From positions 1-64,000 of the forward strand of contig NZ_SIXF01000015.1 in assembly GCF_004310665.1 (NCBI RefSeq): a stretch of 64,000 nt of DNA. Reading direction: 5' to 3'. Source of the stretch: Pedobacter kyonggii (GTDB taxonomy: Bacteria > Bacteroidota > Bacteroidia > Sphingobacteriales > Sphingobacteriaceae). Below the pieces are notes generated by a model that made no database searches, had not been told where the DNA came from, and saw only the letters and a program-made list of their open reading frames with translations. Shown one piece after another: positions 48,105 through 57,894 of the stretch (the stretch's first letter is position 1; each line of letters opens with the position of its first letter). A program made the position numbers and the translations under genes.

Positions 48105-48800
48105 TTAAATTAAATCTTCATCTCGATAACTTTAGTAACGGTTATTGGCAAAAATCAGGTGATCTACCATACAGACTAAGCAAATTTCCTGAAGCAACCA
48201 TATTTCTGGTCAAGTTATCGTCGCTCTCACTGGGTTTTAAACTTCCTGAAGGATGGTTATGTGCCAATACAATATTTGCGGCATTGTTTTCCAAAGCTGT
48301 TTTAAAAATAATTTTCGGATCGGCTACCGTACCCGCCTGCCCGCCTTTACTGATCAAAAATTTACCTATTACCCGGTTAGATCTGTTTAGGAGTAATATC
48401 CAGAACTCTTCGTGATTGAGATTAGCGAAAGTTTGATGTAAATATTTATAAACATCGTTAGAAGTAGTAACATGGGTAATGGCCTCTTCAGCAGTTTCCT
48501 TTCACCGCAAACCAAGCTCTAAAGCGGCAATTATAGTTAATGCTTTGGCTTCTCCAATACCTCTAAACCTGGAAAGATCCAGAATAGAAGCTTTCCCAGT
48601 TTTGTTAAACTGTTATCGTAAAACGACAAAATCCTTTTACTTAAATCCACAGCGGTTTCATTTTTACTTCCCGAGCCAATTAAAATAGCAATCAGTTCGG
48701 CATCTGTTAAATGTCTTCGGCCGTGTAATAAAAGTTTTTCACGGGGGCGATCTTCTTCAGCCCATAACTTTATACCTAGTTTCTGTTCGTAGTTTTCCAT
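48105..48800 (-). pseudogene. radC: radC pseudogene (JAB/MPN-domain DNA repair-associated protein)
   Basis: RadC sequence can be followed end to end but not in one frame. It starts MENYEQKLGIKLWAEEDRPREK and runs to SLTKLGK. A frameshift near 48596 leads to ASILDLSRFRGIGEAKALTI. TGA at 48502-48504 interrupts LGLR*KETAEEA. The JAMM motif HNHPSGSLKPSESD is intact. A second frameshift near 48160-48175 leads to VDHLIFANNRY, TAA at 48132-48134 follows, and the end SYRDEDLI stops at 48105. Two frameshifts and two nonsense codons make a functional protein impossible. RadC's role in repair is itself poorly supported, so loss may be tolerated. Confidence 0.88.
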
Positions 48801-48816
48801 TTTTTTAAGACAAAAA

Positions 48817-48849
48817 AAAGGCATCCTAACTTTTGGTTAGGATGCCTTT
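48817..48849 (-). terminator. rpsT terminator
   Basis: AAAGGCATCCTAAC (48817-48830) pairs perfectly with GTTAGGATGCCTTT (48836-48849). A T-rich tract follows on the minus strand. Confidence 0.93.
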
Positions 48850-48872
48850 ACTAATATCGTAAAAAAATTGGC

Positions 48873-49127
48873 TTATTTTAAACCGTTAACGAATTTCGTT
48901 AATTTTGATTTGTTATTAGCCGCTTTGTTTTTGTGGATAATATTCTTTTTAGCTAAACGATCTAACATAGAGATTACTTTAGGCAATAAATCAGATGCAG
49001 ATTTTTTATCTTCTGCAGCACGTAATCTTTTAATAAAGGTACGTGTAGTTTTTGCCTGATATCTGTTACGTAAACGTTTTGTTGCGTTTGCTCTAATTCT
49101 TTTTAATGAAGATTTATGATTTGCCAT
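48873..49127 (-). CDS. rpsT: 30S ribosomal protein S20
   Basis: The 84-residue S20 binds the 16S rRNA 5' domain. MANHKSSLKRIRANATKRLRNR and the Lys-rich helices through KLTKFVNGLK are diagnostic. It is monocistronic, with its own strong promoter and terminator, and divergent from purN. Confidence 0.97.
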   Translation of the reverse strand: MANHKSSLKRIRANATKRLRNRYQAKTTRTFIKRLRAAEDKKSASDLLPKVISMLDRLAKKNIIHKNKAANNKSKLTKFVNGLK

Positions 49128-49176
49128 TTCTATTTAGCCTTTTATTTTTCTTATTCGTTTCCTATAATTCGGGTTG

Positions 49177-49208
49177 CAAATATAGGATTAATGTTTTTAA
49201 ATTACAAA
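49177..49208 (-). promoter_or_regulatory. rpsT promoter
   Basis: On the minus strand TTTG (49205-49208), a 20-bp spacer and TATATTTG (49177-49184) are full matches to the Bacteroidota consensus. Confidence 0.78.
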
Positions 49209-49344
49209 ACACTTTCAACTTTTTTTTCATTTAAATTGAACCCTATTTCCGAACTGCAAAAATACGTTAAAATTATTCATTATAAATACTTTAACTTAAT
49301 TCAATAAAATTTCCTTTCGATTAAGAAAACAGGCTTAAAAATAC

Positions 49345-49352
49345 TATTTTTG
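49345..49352 (+). promoter_or_regulatory. Candidate purN -7 element
   Basis: TATTTTTG, 17 bp before the GTG start codon. A -33 element is not clear. Confidence 0.45.
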
Positions 49353-49369
49353 GGCAAAACGATTTTTGA

Positions 49370-49948
49370 GTGAAAAAACGAATAGCCATCTTTGCATCAG
49401 GTTCTGGCTCCAATGCCCAAAAACTGATGGAGCATTTTAAACGGAGTAATGAAATAGAAATATCTTTGGTATTAACCAACAATGCCGATGCCTATGTATT
49501 ACAGCGGGCTGATAATTTCGAAATCCCCACTCATATTTTCGACAAAAACGAGTTCTATAAAACCGAGGAAGTAATAGACCTGCTCAAAAATCTTGAAATC
49601 GATTTTGTTGTGCTTGCGGGTTTTCTCTGGCTAATCCCTAAAAACCTGATCCATGCTTACCCAGGCAGAATTGTAAATATCCATCCGGCGATCCTTCCAA
49701 AATTTGGCGGTAAAGGCATGTATGGAGACCATGTACACAATGCCGTTATGGCCGCCGGCGAAACTGAAGGCGGAATAACCATTCATTATGTTAATGAAAA
49801 CTATGATGAAGGAGAGTATATTTATCAGGCCAGGTACCGAATAGACAAAAACGATAACCTGGAAATGGTAAAGTTTAAAGGTCAGCAGCTCGAGCACCAA
49901 CATTACCCACGTATTGTAGAAACCATTGTAAAAAAGATCAGTAAATAA
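49370..49948 (+). CDS. purN: Phosphoribosylglycinamide formyltransferase PurN
   Basis: A 192-residue GAR transformylase (third step of purine synthesis). The start is GTG: MKKRIAIFASGSGSNAQKL is the family N-terminus. The folate-site motif NIHPAILPKFGG and the catalytic Asn-His pair in NIHP are present, with Asp in ENYDEGEYI. It is followed 172 bp later by purH, another formyl-folate enzyme of the same pathway. Confidence 0.95.
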   Translation: MKKRIAIFASGSGSNAQKLMEHFKRSNEIEISLVLTNNADAYVLQRADNFEIPTHIFDKNEFYKTEEVIDLLKNLEIDFVVLAGFLWLIPKNLIHAYPGRIVNIHPAILPKFGGKGMYGDHVHNAVMAAGETEGGITIHYVNENYDEGEYIYQARYRIDKNDNLEMVKFKGQQLEHQHYPRIVETIVKKISK

Positions 49949-50091
49949 ACTGCAAAGTAAAACTGGTTAATAAGGCTATTTAATTGGGCTTTAGAACAGC
50001 TTACCTGACAAATGAATATACCTTATTATATATAGTGGAATAAAATTTAATATTGATAGGTAAATCTCATTAAAAAACAATCCTGTTTTAC

Positions 50092-50099
50092 TACCTTTG
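50092..50099 (+). promoter_or_regulatory. purH -7 element
   Basis: TACCTTTG matches TAnnTTTG. It overlaps an in-frame TTG at 50097, so translation must start later, at ATG 50121. Confidence 0.6.
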
Positions 50100-50120
50100 C
50101 GGCTCAAAATTTTCAGTAGA

Positions 50121-51647
50121 ATGAGTCAATCCATTAAAATCAAAAACGCTTTAATCTCAGTATATTATAAAGATGGTTTGGAGCCATTGGTAAAATTGTT
50201 GGCCGCGCAAGGGGTACAATTATTTTCGACCGGTGGTACAGAACAATTCATCAAAGATTTAAACCTTCCGGTTACGGCGGTCGAAGATTTAACAGGCTAT
50301 CCATCTATTTTAGGCGGACGTGTTAAAACCCTACACCCGAAAGTATTTGGTGGAATTTTAAACCGTAGAGCATTAGCTGGCGACCAGGAGCAGATTGCTG
50401 AATATGAAATCCCAGAGATTGACCTGGTTATTGTTGACTTATATCCATTTGAAGAAACTGTAAAAGCAGGCGGAACACCAGAAGAAATTATTGAGAAAAT
50501 AGACATCGGTGGTATTTCCTTAATCCGTGCAGCCGCGAAAAACTTCAACGATGTGGTAATTATCGCATCGAAAAACGACTATCCTACTTTACAGGCCCAA
50601 TTAGAAGCGCAAAATGGTGAAACTACTTTAGCACAACGTAAATCGTTTGCTAAAACAGCGTTTCACACGTCTTCGCACTACGATACTGCAATTTTTAATT
50701 ACTTCAATACAGAAGAACCGCTTGATGTTTTCAAACAAAGTGTAACAGAAGCTAAAACGTTGCGGTATGGCGAAAACCCTCATCAAGGTGGTGTATTTTA
50801 TGGCGATTTAGATGCCATGTTTACCAAATTGAACGGTAAAGAACTTTCTTATAACAATTTGGTTGATGTAGATGCAGCCGTTGCTTTAATCGACGAATTT
50901 GAAGATCCAACTTTTGCAATCTTAAAACATACAAACGCTTGCGGTATTGCTTCCCGTCCTACTGTTAAACAAGCCTGGACTGATGCATTGGCCTGCGATC
51001 CGGTTTCTGCTTTTGGTGGTGTATTGATTACCAATGTTGCGGTAGACTTAGAAACGGCTCAGGAAATCAACCATCTTTTCTTTGAAGTATTAATTGCACC
51101 TTCTTACCAAGCAGAAGCGATTGATTTATTCAGCAAAAAGAAAAACCGCGTTATTTTACAACGTAACGAGATTGAGTTGAGCAAAAAACAATTTAAAACC
51201 TTATTAAACGGTGTAATTGAGCAGGATAAAGACTTAATTATCGAAGGCCCTGAGCAAATGACAACCGTAACCGATAAAGCACCAACTGAACAAGAGTTAA
51301 AAGATTTGTTCTTTGCCAACAAAATTGTAAAACATACTAAATCGAACACCATTGTTTTGGTTAAGGATGATGTTTTAATTGCAAGTGGCGTTGGTCAAAC
51401 TTCGCGTGTTGATGCCTTGAGACAAGCGATTGAAAAAGCAGCGGCTTTCGGGTTCAGTATTAAAGGTGCGGCAATGGCATCTGATGCTTTCTTTCCTTTC
51501 CCTGATTGTGTTGAAATTGCTGCCCAAGCCGGAATTACAGCTGTGCTGCAACCAGGCGGATCGATTAAAGATGCTGATTCTGTAGCGAAAGCAAACGAAA
51601 AAGGTATTGCAATGGTAACCACTGGGATAAGACACTTTAAACACTAG
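50121..51647 (+). CDS. purH: Bifunctional AICAR transformylase/IMP cyclohydrolase PurH
   Basis: A 508-residue enzyme for the last two steps to IMP. An N-terminal MGS-like cyclohydrolase domain (MSQSIKIKNALISVYYKDGLEPL, STGGTEQFI, GGRVKTLHPKVFGGIL) is joined to the transformylase domain (ESN-type region LRYGENPHQGG, KHTNACGIA, PFPDCVEIAAQAGI and GGSIKDADSV). The ATG at 50121 is chosen from the promoter position. Length is normal. Confidence 0.96.
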   Translation: MSQSIKIKNALISVYYKDGLEPLVKLLAAQGVQLFSTGGTEQFIKDLNLPVTAVEDLTGYPSILGGRVKTLHPKVFGGILNRRALAGDQEQIAEYEIPEIDLVIVDLYPFEETVKAGGTPEEIIEKIDIGGISLIRAAAKNFNDVVIIASKNDYPTLQAQLEAQNGETTLAQRKSFAKTAFHTSSHYDTAIFNYFNTEEPLDVFKQSVTEAKTLRYGENPHQGGVFYGDLDAMFTKLNGKELSYNNLVDVDAAVALIDEFEDPTFAILKHTNACGIASRPTVKQAWTDALACDPVSAFGGVLITNVAVDLETAQEINHLFFEVLIAPSYQAEAIDLFSKKKNRVILQRNEIELSKKQFKTLLNGVIEQDKDLIIEGPEQMTTVTDKAPTEQELKDLFFANKIVKHTKSNTIVLVKDDVLIASGVGQTSRVDALRQAIEKAAAFGFSIKGAAMASDAFFPFPDCVEIAAQAGITAVLQPGGSIKDADSVAKANEKGIAMVTTGIRHFKH

Positions 51648-51994
51648 AAAGGTAGAAGGTTGAGGGTTAAAGGCTGAAGGTTTTGTCTGCCGCCTGCACA
51701 AATGCACCATGCGGGTGAAACTTTGAGTGGCCTCCCCCTTTGGAGGGGGCAGAAATTTGAAAAGCAGGCCCCAGGTAACCTAACCCGACTGCAGTAGTTC
51801 CGATTTTTTCATCGGATTCAACGGATAGTAAGACTGCTTTAACCCAAGAATTATAGGTTTTTGTTTTCTGAACATTTTAATTGCCTTAAAAACAATTTAA
51901 TAACTGAAGAAAATAAAACTTAAAACAATAAAAAAGCTATTTTTACATTAGGAATAGTATAGATTTGATAAAATAAAGAAAACATACCTTATAC
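51648..51994. other. Non-coding gap between purH and mreB
   Basis: No gene. It starts with an AAGGTTGAGGG-type word array next to the purH stop (51645-51685). A G/C-rich hairpin CCTCC...GGAGG (51731-51750) and a weak TCCGAT/ATCGGA hairpin (51799-51816) follow, the latter a possible purH terminator. The mreB -7 element lies at the right end. Confidence 0.65.
51960..51967 (+). promoter_or_regulatory. mreB -7 element
   Basis: TAGATTTG (TAnnTTTG), 27 bp before the mreB ATG. No clear -33 TTG is seen. Confidence 0.5.
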
Positions 51995-53017
51995 ATGGGA
52001 TTATTTAACTGGTTTACGCAAGAAGTTGCCATCGATTTAGGCACTGCGAATACCCTGATTATACATAACGACAAAGTAGTTGTAGATGAGCCATCTATTG
52101 TTGCTTTCGATCGTACTACAAACAAAGTCATTGCTATAGGTCGTCAGGCAATGCAAATGGAGGGTAAAACCCACGATAATATTAAAACCGTTCGCCCGTT
52201 AAAAGATGGTGTAATTGCCGATTTCAACGCTGCTGAAGCGATGATTAAAGGCATGATCCGTATGCTTAATGGCGGTAAAGGATGGATGTTCCCATCTTTA
52301 CGTATGGTAATCTGTATTCCATCTGGTATTACCGAAGTAGAAAAACGTGCAGTACGCGATTCAGCTGAAATTGCCGGGGCAAAAGAGGTATACCTAATTC
52401 ATGAGCCGATGGCAGCAGCCGTAGGTATCGGGATTGATGTGGAAGAGCCAATGGGTAACATGATTATCGATATAGGTGGGGGTACAACAGAAATTGCGGT
52501 TATCGCTTTATCAGGTATCGTGTGCGATCAATCTATCCGCGTTGCAGGAGATAACTTCGACTCTGATATTGTAAACTACATCCGCCGTCAGCACAACATT
52601 ATGATTGGTGACCGTACTGCTGAAAAAATTAAAATTGAAGTTGGTGCAGCTTTACCTGAACTTCAGGATGCCCCTGCCGATTTTGCAGTTCAAGGTCGCG
52701 ATTTAATGACTGGTGTACCAAAGCAGATCACGGTTTCTTATACCGAAATTGCACACTGTTTAGATAAATCGATCTCTAAAATTGAAGAAGCAATTTTAAA
52801 AGCTTTAGAGATTACCCCTCCAGAGCTTTCGGCAGATATTTACCAAACTGGTATTTATTTAACCGGTGGTGGTGCATTGTTAAGAGGTTTAGATAAGCGT
52901 GTAGCTGCTAAAACCAAATTACCTGTTCACGTTGCAGAAGATCCGCTTCGTGCAGTAGTTCGTGGTACCGGCATCGCCCTTAAAAACATTGGCGGATATA
53001 AATTCTTAATGCAATAA
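51995..53017 (+). CDS. mreB: Rod shape-determining protein MreB
   Basis: The 340-residue bacterial actin that organises lateral wall synthesis. Actin-family phosphate loops are DLGTANT (near residue 16) and MIIDIGGGTTEIAV, and the adenosine motif is YLTGGGALLRGLD. The N-terminal amphipathic start MGLFNWFTQEV is membrane-binding. It is first in the mreBCD-mrdA-rodA operon. Confidence 0.97.
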   Translation: MGLFNWFTQEVAIDLGTANTLIIHNDKVVVDEPSIVAFDRTTNKVIAIGRQAMQMEGKTHDNIKTVRPLKDGVIADFNAAEAMIKGMIRMLNGGKGWMFPSLRMVICIPSGITEVEKRAVRDSAEIAGAKEVYLIHEPMAAAVGIGIDVEEPMGNMIIDIGGGTTEIAVIALSGIVCDQSIRVAGDNFDSDIVNYIRRQHNIMIGDRTAEKIKIEVGAALPELQDAPADFAVQGRDLMTGVPKQITVSYTEIAHCLDKSISKIEEAILKALEITPPELSADIYQTGIYLTGGGALLRGLDKRVAAKTKLPVHVAEDPLRAVVRGTGIALKNIGGYKFLMQ

Positions 53018-53112
53018 CCTTTAGCTTGGGGTTTGGAGTTGTGAGCTTGGAGTTTTCCACTCATACGCCAAACTTTTAACTCCCAACTCCAATCTTTTAA
53101 CTCCAAACTCAA
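53018..53112. repeat. TTTGGAGTT word array between mreB and mreC
   Basis: Direct words TTTGGAGTT, TTGGAGTT face inverted copies AACTCCCAA, AACTCCAA, AACTCCAAA that end just before the mreC ATG. The spacer could fold into a long hairpin. Confidence 0.7.
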
Positions 53113-53952
53113 ATGCGTAACCTTTGGATTTTCATCAGCAGATATAACGCATTTTTTTTATTTATCATTTTTTTTATCGTAGGGATCTATCTAACGGTGA
53201 AAAATAACTCCTATCAGCGTAGCGTAACTTTAAACTCAAGCAATGAGGTAGTGGGTACCGCATACGAAAGGTTAAATGTTTTTAAACGATACTTAAACTT
53301 GGGCATGGTTAACGATAGCCTTGCGGCCGAAAATGCCAAGCTTAAAAGCCAGTTGCTGGGATTAACTACGGTAGATACGACCAAAGATGTTAAAGTAGTA
53401 GATACGGTTACCAATCAACAATACACTTACTTGGCTGCCAAAGTGGTTAAAAATTCGATCACTTTACGCAATAACGTAATGACTATTAATAAAGGTACTG
53501 TTGACGGCATTAAAAGCGGCATGGCCGTTATTGCGCCTCAACGCGGAGTGGTTGGTTTTATTCGTGACGTTTCTGCACATTTAGCAACCATTCAATCGCT
53601 ATTGCATAAAGACACTAAGATTAGTGTAACCTTGAAAAAGAATCATGTTTTCGGCTCACTGGTTTGGGGCGACGGAAATTTCGATATTAAAAAGGCATTT
53701 GTTAAAGAGGTACCCAACCACATTAAAATGTATGTTGGCGATAGTGTTATTACTTCGGGTTACGGGTCTTTTCCTGCCGGAATTTTAGTCGGAAAAATCA
53801 GCAAGGCAAATGTAGCTACCAATGATAATTTCTTATCAGGAGAATTGAATTTATTTACAGATTTTAGCACATTGCAATATGTATATGTGGTTAAAGATAA
53901 AAAAGCCGAAGAGCAAAAGGCTTTGGAAAGCTTAGTTAAACCGAATGAATAG
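53113..53952 (+). CDS. mreC: Rod shape-determining protein MreC
   Basis: A 279-residue MreC. One N-terminal membrane helix (about 12-30) is followed by a coiled coil containing LVNDSLAAENAKLKSQLLG-type heptads (about 62-85) and the two beta-barrel domains (NKGTVDGIKSGMAVIAPQRGVVGFI, and GYGSFPAGILVGKI). It scaffolds PBP2/RodA in the periplasm. It overlaps mreD by 8 bp. Confidence 0.96.
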   Translation: MRNLWIFISRYNAFFLFIIFFIVGIYLTVKNNSYQRSVTLNSSNEVVGTAYERLNVFKRYLNLGMVNDSLAAENAKLKSQLLGLTTVDTTKDVKVVDTVTNQQYTYLAAKVVKNSITLRNNVMTINKGTVDGIKSGMAVIAPQRGVVGFIRDVSAHLATIQSLLHKDTKISVTLKKNHVFGSLVWGDGNFDIKKAFVKEVPNHIKMYVGDSVITSGYGSFPAGILVGKISKANVATNDNFLSGELNLFTDFSTLQYVYVVKDKKAEEQKALESLVKPNE

Positions 53953-54460
53953 TAGAATCATAATTGTAAATGTGATCAGGTGGTTTTTACTCCTTTTTGT
54001 GCAGATCTTCCTGCTCAAAAATATGGGCTTTTATGATCTTTCCACACCATTTATCTATGTGCTGTTTTTGCTCTTGCTTCCATTCGGGATCCCCAATATT
54101 TTGCTGTACTTATTGGCTTTTGGGACAGGTTTAACACTCGATGCTTTTTACGATACTATGGGCGTACATGCTACGGCTTGCGTGGTATTGGCTTTTGTAA
54201 GGATTTCCTTTATATCGATAAGTTTAAACCGGGACGCAATTGACGACCCAGAACCATCGTTAAGTTATATGGGTTTCCAATGGTTTTCACTTTATGCTTT
54301 TCTTTGCGTTGTTGCACACCACCTGGTGCTGTTCTTTTTAGAAACATTTAGGCTAACCGAAATTGGTTATACCTTAATGAGATGCGGCTTAAGTTGTATC
54401 TTTACACTGCTTATTATTTTATTGGTAGAGTTTATATTCTATAGAAGAACACCACGCTAA
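53945..54460 (+). CDS. mreD: Rod shape-determining protein MreD
   Basis: A 171-residue polytopic membrane protein with about five hydrophobic helices. It begins MNSRIIIVNVIRWFLLLFVQ, and an internal GLTLDAFYDTMGVHATACV segment is family-like. It overlaps both mreC (8 bp) and mrdA (1 bp), so translation is coupled. Bacteroidota MreD is poorly conserved; identification rests partly on position. Confidence 0.9.
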   Translation: MNSRIIIVNVIRWFLLLFVQIFLLKNMGFYDLSTPFIYVLFLLLLPFGIPNILLYLLAFGTGLTLDAFYDTMGVHATACVVLAFVRISFISISLNRDAIDDPEPSLSYMGFQWFSLYAFLCVVAHHLVLFFLETFRLTEIGYTLMRCGLSCIFTLLIILLVEFIFYRRTPR

Positions 54461-56469
54461 TGGATCAATTATTTAACCGAAAATATATCGTTCAAGGATT
54501 ATTTATTGTAATCGCCCTGATTTTATTGGGGAAGTTATTTTATATCCAGATTATTAGCGATGCGGCTTTCGTTTCTGCGGAGAGTAATGTTTTACGCAAA
54601 ATCTATAAGTACCCTGCCCGAGGTGCCATTCTAGACCGGAACATGAAGGTAATTGTACAAAATGAACCTGTGTACGACTTAATGGTTACGCCAAATGAAG
54701 TAAAACCTTTTGATACCCTGGCACTTGCACAAGCTTTAGACATTACTTTTGAGGATGTTCGGAAAAACCTTAAAAAAGCAAGGGGAAAATCGAGTTATCA
54801 GGCTACCCCTTTCCTCAAACAGATTTCTGTTCAAAGTTATGCCCGCCTTCAGGAAACACTTTACCGTTTTCCGGGCTTTAGAACACAAGACAGAACCATC
54901 AGACATTATCCGGATAGTGTTGGCGGGCAATTATTTGGCTATGTAAAAGAAGTAAGCCCCACCGATATCGAAAAATCTGAAGGCTTTTACAAACCTGGCG
55001 ATTATAAGGGTAAAAGTGGTTTAGAGTTTTCTTATGAAGAAACTTTAAGGGGCGAAAAAGGTGTAATTAATACGGTATACGATGCGCACAATACCCCACA
55101 AGGAAGTTATGCTAATGGTAAATATGATGTAAACGCGGTTTCGGGAGAAAGATTGATCTCAGGGATTGATATGCGGATTCAAAAACTCGGTGAGGAATTG
55201 ATGATGAACAAGGTTGGGGCAATTGTAGCTATCGAACCCGCTACCGGAGAAATTCTTTCATTGGTAAGCAGTCCGGGATATGATCCAAATCTTTTGGTTG
55301 GCAGAAACCAAGGGAACAATTACATGGAATTTATTGTGGGTAATCCATACCGCCCATCTTTAGTAAGGCCAATAATGGGTTACTATCCCCCAGGATCGTC
55401 ATTTAAGCCAGTTGATGCGCTAATCGGATTACAAGAAGGCGTAATAGATCCCAATACCACATTCTTTTGTCCGCACTATTATCAGGCTGGAAATAGAAAA
55501 ATTAAATGCGAACACTTTGATGGTTCCATTTCGCTGAGAAGAGGTATTGCCCGTTCCTGCAACACTTACTTTTGTTATGTTTTTCAGAAGCTGATTACCA
55601 AAAACGGGATGAAAAACCAAAGACAAACCTATCAGGAATGGCGTGATAAGGTGGCCAAGTTTGGTTTTGGATCAAAGCTCGACATTGATATGCCCTATGA
55701 AAGAAAAGGCTATTTTTATACCGCAGACCACTACGATAAAATTTATGGCAAAAGATGGGGGTACACCAATGTAATTTCGCAGGCTATTGGTCAGGGTGAG
55801 ATTACCGCTACCCCATTACAAATGGCAAATGCCATGGCTATTATTGCTAACCGTGGTTATTACATTAAACCTCACTTAATTAAAGGTATAGGTGATAAAA
55901 ATCTGGTTAAAAAAGAATATGTAGTTAAAAATTATGTAGGGGTAGATGCCAGACATTTCGAACCTGTGATTGATGGTATGCAGGATGCGGTAAACAGCAG
56001 CTGGGGAACCGCCATACTGTCACGGATTCCTGATATAGTACTTTGCGGAAAAACAGGAACGGTACAAAATCCGCATGGCAAAAACCACTCTGTATTTATA
56101 GGCTTTGCGCCTAGGGATAATCCGAAAATTGCCATCGCCGTAATTGTAGAAAATGCGGGTTTTGGTAGTACATACGCAGCGCCGATAGCCAGTTATATGA
56201 TCGAAAAATATCTGAAAGGTAGTGTTAGTGGTGGAAGAGCTGCTCAGGTAGAGTGGATGAAGAATCAAAACCTGCTTCCTTTATTAATCGACAAAACAAA
56301 AAAGATCAAATTAACGAAGGCAGATAGTCTGTTGCTTAAAAAAGCAGATTCAACCAAAAGGATAAAAGATAGTTTGAGAATTAAATCGGCAACGATAAAA
56401 CAAACGGTTACGACAAAACCTAAAGAATTAAAAACAGCAATAACCGATAAACCTGTAATCCAGAAATAA
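54460..56469 (+). CDS. mrdA: Penicillin-binding protein 2 (peptidoglycan transpeptidase)
   Basis: A 669-residue class B PBP. It has an N-terminal membrane helix (about 8-26), a pedestal domain with RGAILDRNMK, and a transpeptidase domain with the catalytic SxxK serine in PPGSSFKP, the SxN motif in RSCNTYF, and KTGT in GKTGTVQNPHG. A charged 60-residue Lys-rich C-terminal tail is extra. It works with RodA during elongation and is a beta-lactam target. The start overlaps the mreD stop (TAATG). Confidence 0.96.
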   Translation: MDQLFNRKYIVQGLFIVIALILLGKLFYIQIISDAAFVSAESNVLRKIYKYPARGAILDRNMKVIVQNEPVYDLMVTPNEVKPFDTLALAQALDITFEDVRKNLKKARGKSSYQATPFLKQISVQSYARLQETLYRFPGFRTQDRTIRHYPDSVGGQLFGYVKEVSPTDIEKSEGFYKPGDYKGKSGLEFSYEETLRGEKGVINTVYDAHNTPQGSYANGKYDVNAVSGERLISGIDMRIQKLGEELMMNKVGAIVAIEPATGEILSLVSSPGYDPNLLVGRNQGNNYMEFIVGNPYRPSLVRPIMGYYPPGSSFKPVDALIGLQEGVIDPNTTFFCPHYYQAGNRKIKCEHFDGSISLRRGIARSCNTYFCYVFQKLITKNGMKNQRQTYQEWRDKVAKFGFGSKLDIDMPYERKGYFYTADHYDKIYGKRWGYTNVISQAIGQGEITATPLQMANAMAIIANRGYYIKPHLIKGIGDKNLVKKEYVVKNYVGVDARHFEPVIDGMQDAVNSSWGTAILSRIPDIVLCGKTGTVQNPHGKNHSVFIGFAPRDNPKIAIAVIVENAGFGSTYAAPIASYMIEKYLKGSVSGGRAAQVEWMKNQNLLPLLIDKTKKIKLTKADSLLLKKADSTKRIKDSLRIKSATIKQTVTTKPKELKTAITDKPVIQK

Positions 56470-56470
56470 A

Positions 56471-57733
56471 ATGCAGCAGCAACAGGGAAACCGTTTTTTC
56501 TTTAATGTAGATTGGATTACTGTTTTAATCTATATTGCCTTATGCGCTATTGGTTTTATCAATATTTATGCTTCTGTTCCACCAGAGCAAACCGCTGTGT
56601 TTGGCTTTAGCACGCTTTATGGCAAACAGCTCATTTATATCATCACTGGTTTAATTTTAGGCTTATCTATTTTATTGTTTGATGGGAGGCTTTTCAATGT
56701 CTTCTCGCCCTTTATTTATGGCGGCACATTATTGTTGTTAATGGCCGTATTGGTAATTGGGAATAAGGTGGCCGGGAACCAGGCATGGATTGCAATAGGC
56801 TCTTTTAAACTTCAACCTGCCGAATTTGCCAAGTTTGGCACAGCCTTGCTTCTTGCAAGATATGTAGGCGCATTTAACCCTAAATTCCGCGATGTTAAAT
56901 CAATCATGATTGCTGGATTAATCGTGGGCGCACCGCTATTATTAATTATGCTTCAGCCCGATACTGGTTCAGCATTGGTGTTTCTTGCATTTATGTTCCC
57001 GTTGTACCGCGAAGGTTTATCAGGTTACTTTCTATTGATATTTTTGGGAATGATTGTGCTCTTTATTGCCGATTTCTTGGTGCCTACCTATATCTTGATC
57101 ATCATTATTACCACAATTGCCGGTCTTTTCATTTACAATAACAGAAGAAAACAAAAAATAATCTTCTCTACTATTTTGGTAACCATTTTCGCTATTGGCT
57201 ATCTGTTTTTAATAAAAATTGCCTACGAAAAAGTTTTAGCTCCTCACCAACGTAGCCGTATCGAATTAATGTTAGGGCTTAAAACCGATAATAAAGGTGC
57301 AGGTTATAATGTAATTCAATCGCAGATTGCTATAGGCTCAGGTCAGGGAACCGGCCGTGGATTTTTACAGGGCACACAAACTAAATATGGTTATGTACCT
57401 GAGCAAAGCACCGATTTCATCTTTTCTACCATCGGCGAAGAATGGGGATTTATGGGCTGTTCTGTAGTGATAGGTTTGTATATGTTCCTGCTACTCCGAT
57501 TGGTTAATTTAGCAGAAAGGCAACGATCTACATTCTCTAGGGTGTATGGCTATAGCGTAGCTTGTATTCTCTTTTTCCACATTTTTATTAATATTGGAAT
57601 GACCATTGGCATTATTCCCGTAATTGGAATCCCGTTGCCCTTAATTAGTTACGGAGGATCGTCGTTATGGAGTTTTACGATCTTACTGTTCATCTTTTTA
57701 AAGCTGGATTCTAACCGGATGGGATTTATTTAG
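56471..57733 (+). CDS. rodA: Rod shape-determining protein RodA (SEDS glycosyltransferase)
   Basis: A 420-residue SEDS-family peptidoglycan polymerase with about ten membrane helices. Signature blocks are FKLQPAEFAKFG, MLQPDTGSALVFLA, TDFIFSTIGEEWGF and the C-terminal PLPLISYGGSSL. It begins 1 bp after mrdA and closes the rod-shape operon. No strong T-rich terminator follows; a long repeat hairpin at 57777-57819 may act instead. Confidence 0.97.
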   Translation: MQQQQGNRFFFNVDWITVLIYIALCAIGFINIYASVPPEQTAVFGFSTLYGKQLIYIITGLILGLSILLFDGRLFNVFSPFIYGGTLLLLMAVLVIGNKVAGNQAWIAIGSFKLQPAEFAKFGTALLLARYVGAFNPKFRDVKSIMIAGLIVGAPLLLIMLQPDTGSALVFLAFMFPLYREGLSGYFLLIFLGMIVLFIADFLVPTYILIIIITTIAGLFIYNNRRKQKIIFSTILVTIFAIGYLFLIKIAYEKVLAPHQRSRIELMLGLKTDNKGAGYNVIQSQIAIGSGQGTGRGFLQGTQTKYGYVPEQSTDFIFSTIGEEWGFMGCSVVIGLYMFLLLRLVNLAERQRSTFSRVYGYSVACILFFHIFINIGMTIGIIPVIGIPLPLISYGGSSLWSFTILLFIFLKLDSNRMGFI

Positions 57734-57766
57734 TCCTAAGTCTGGAGTCGATATATCAACCGAGAC

Positions 57767-57894
57767 GCGTCATCCTAAATTTATTTCAGGATCTAAATGA
57801 GTGATCCTGAATAAATTTTAACCGGCATTACAAATGTCAATTTCATTCATCCCCGTTATTCCAAAGGAATCACTTTGTGACAAACGAGGACGAT
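57767..57894. repeat. GTCATCCT repeat element, copy A
   Basis: Starts GCGTCATCCT and ends AAACGAGGACGAT. It holds a near-perfect 16-17-bp hairpin ATTTATTTCAGGATC / GATCCTGAATAAAT (57777-57819) and CACTTTGTG (57871-57879). Its last 50 bp match copy B at nearly every base. Confidence 0.8.
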
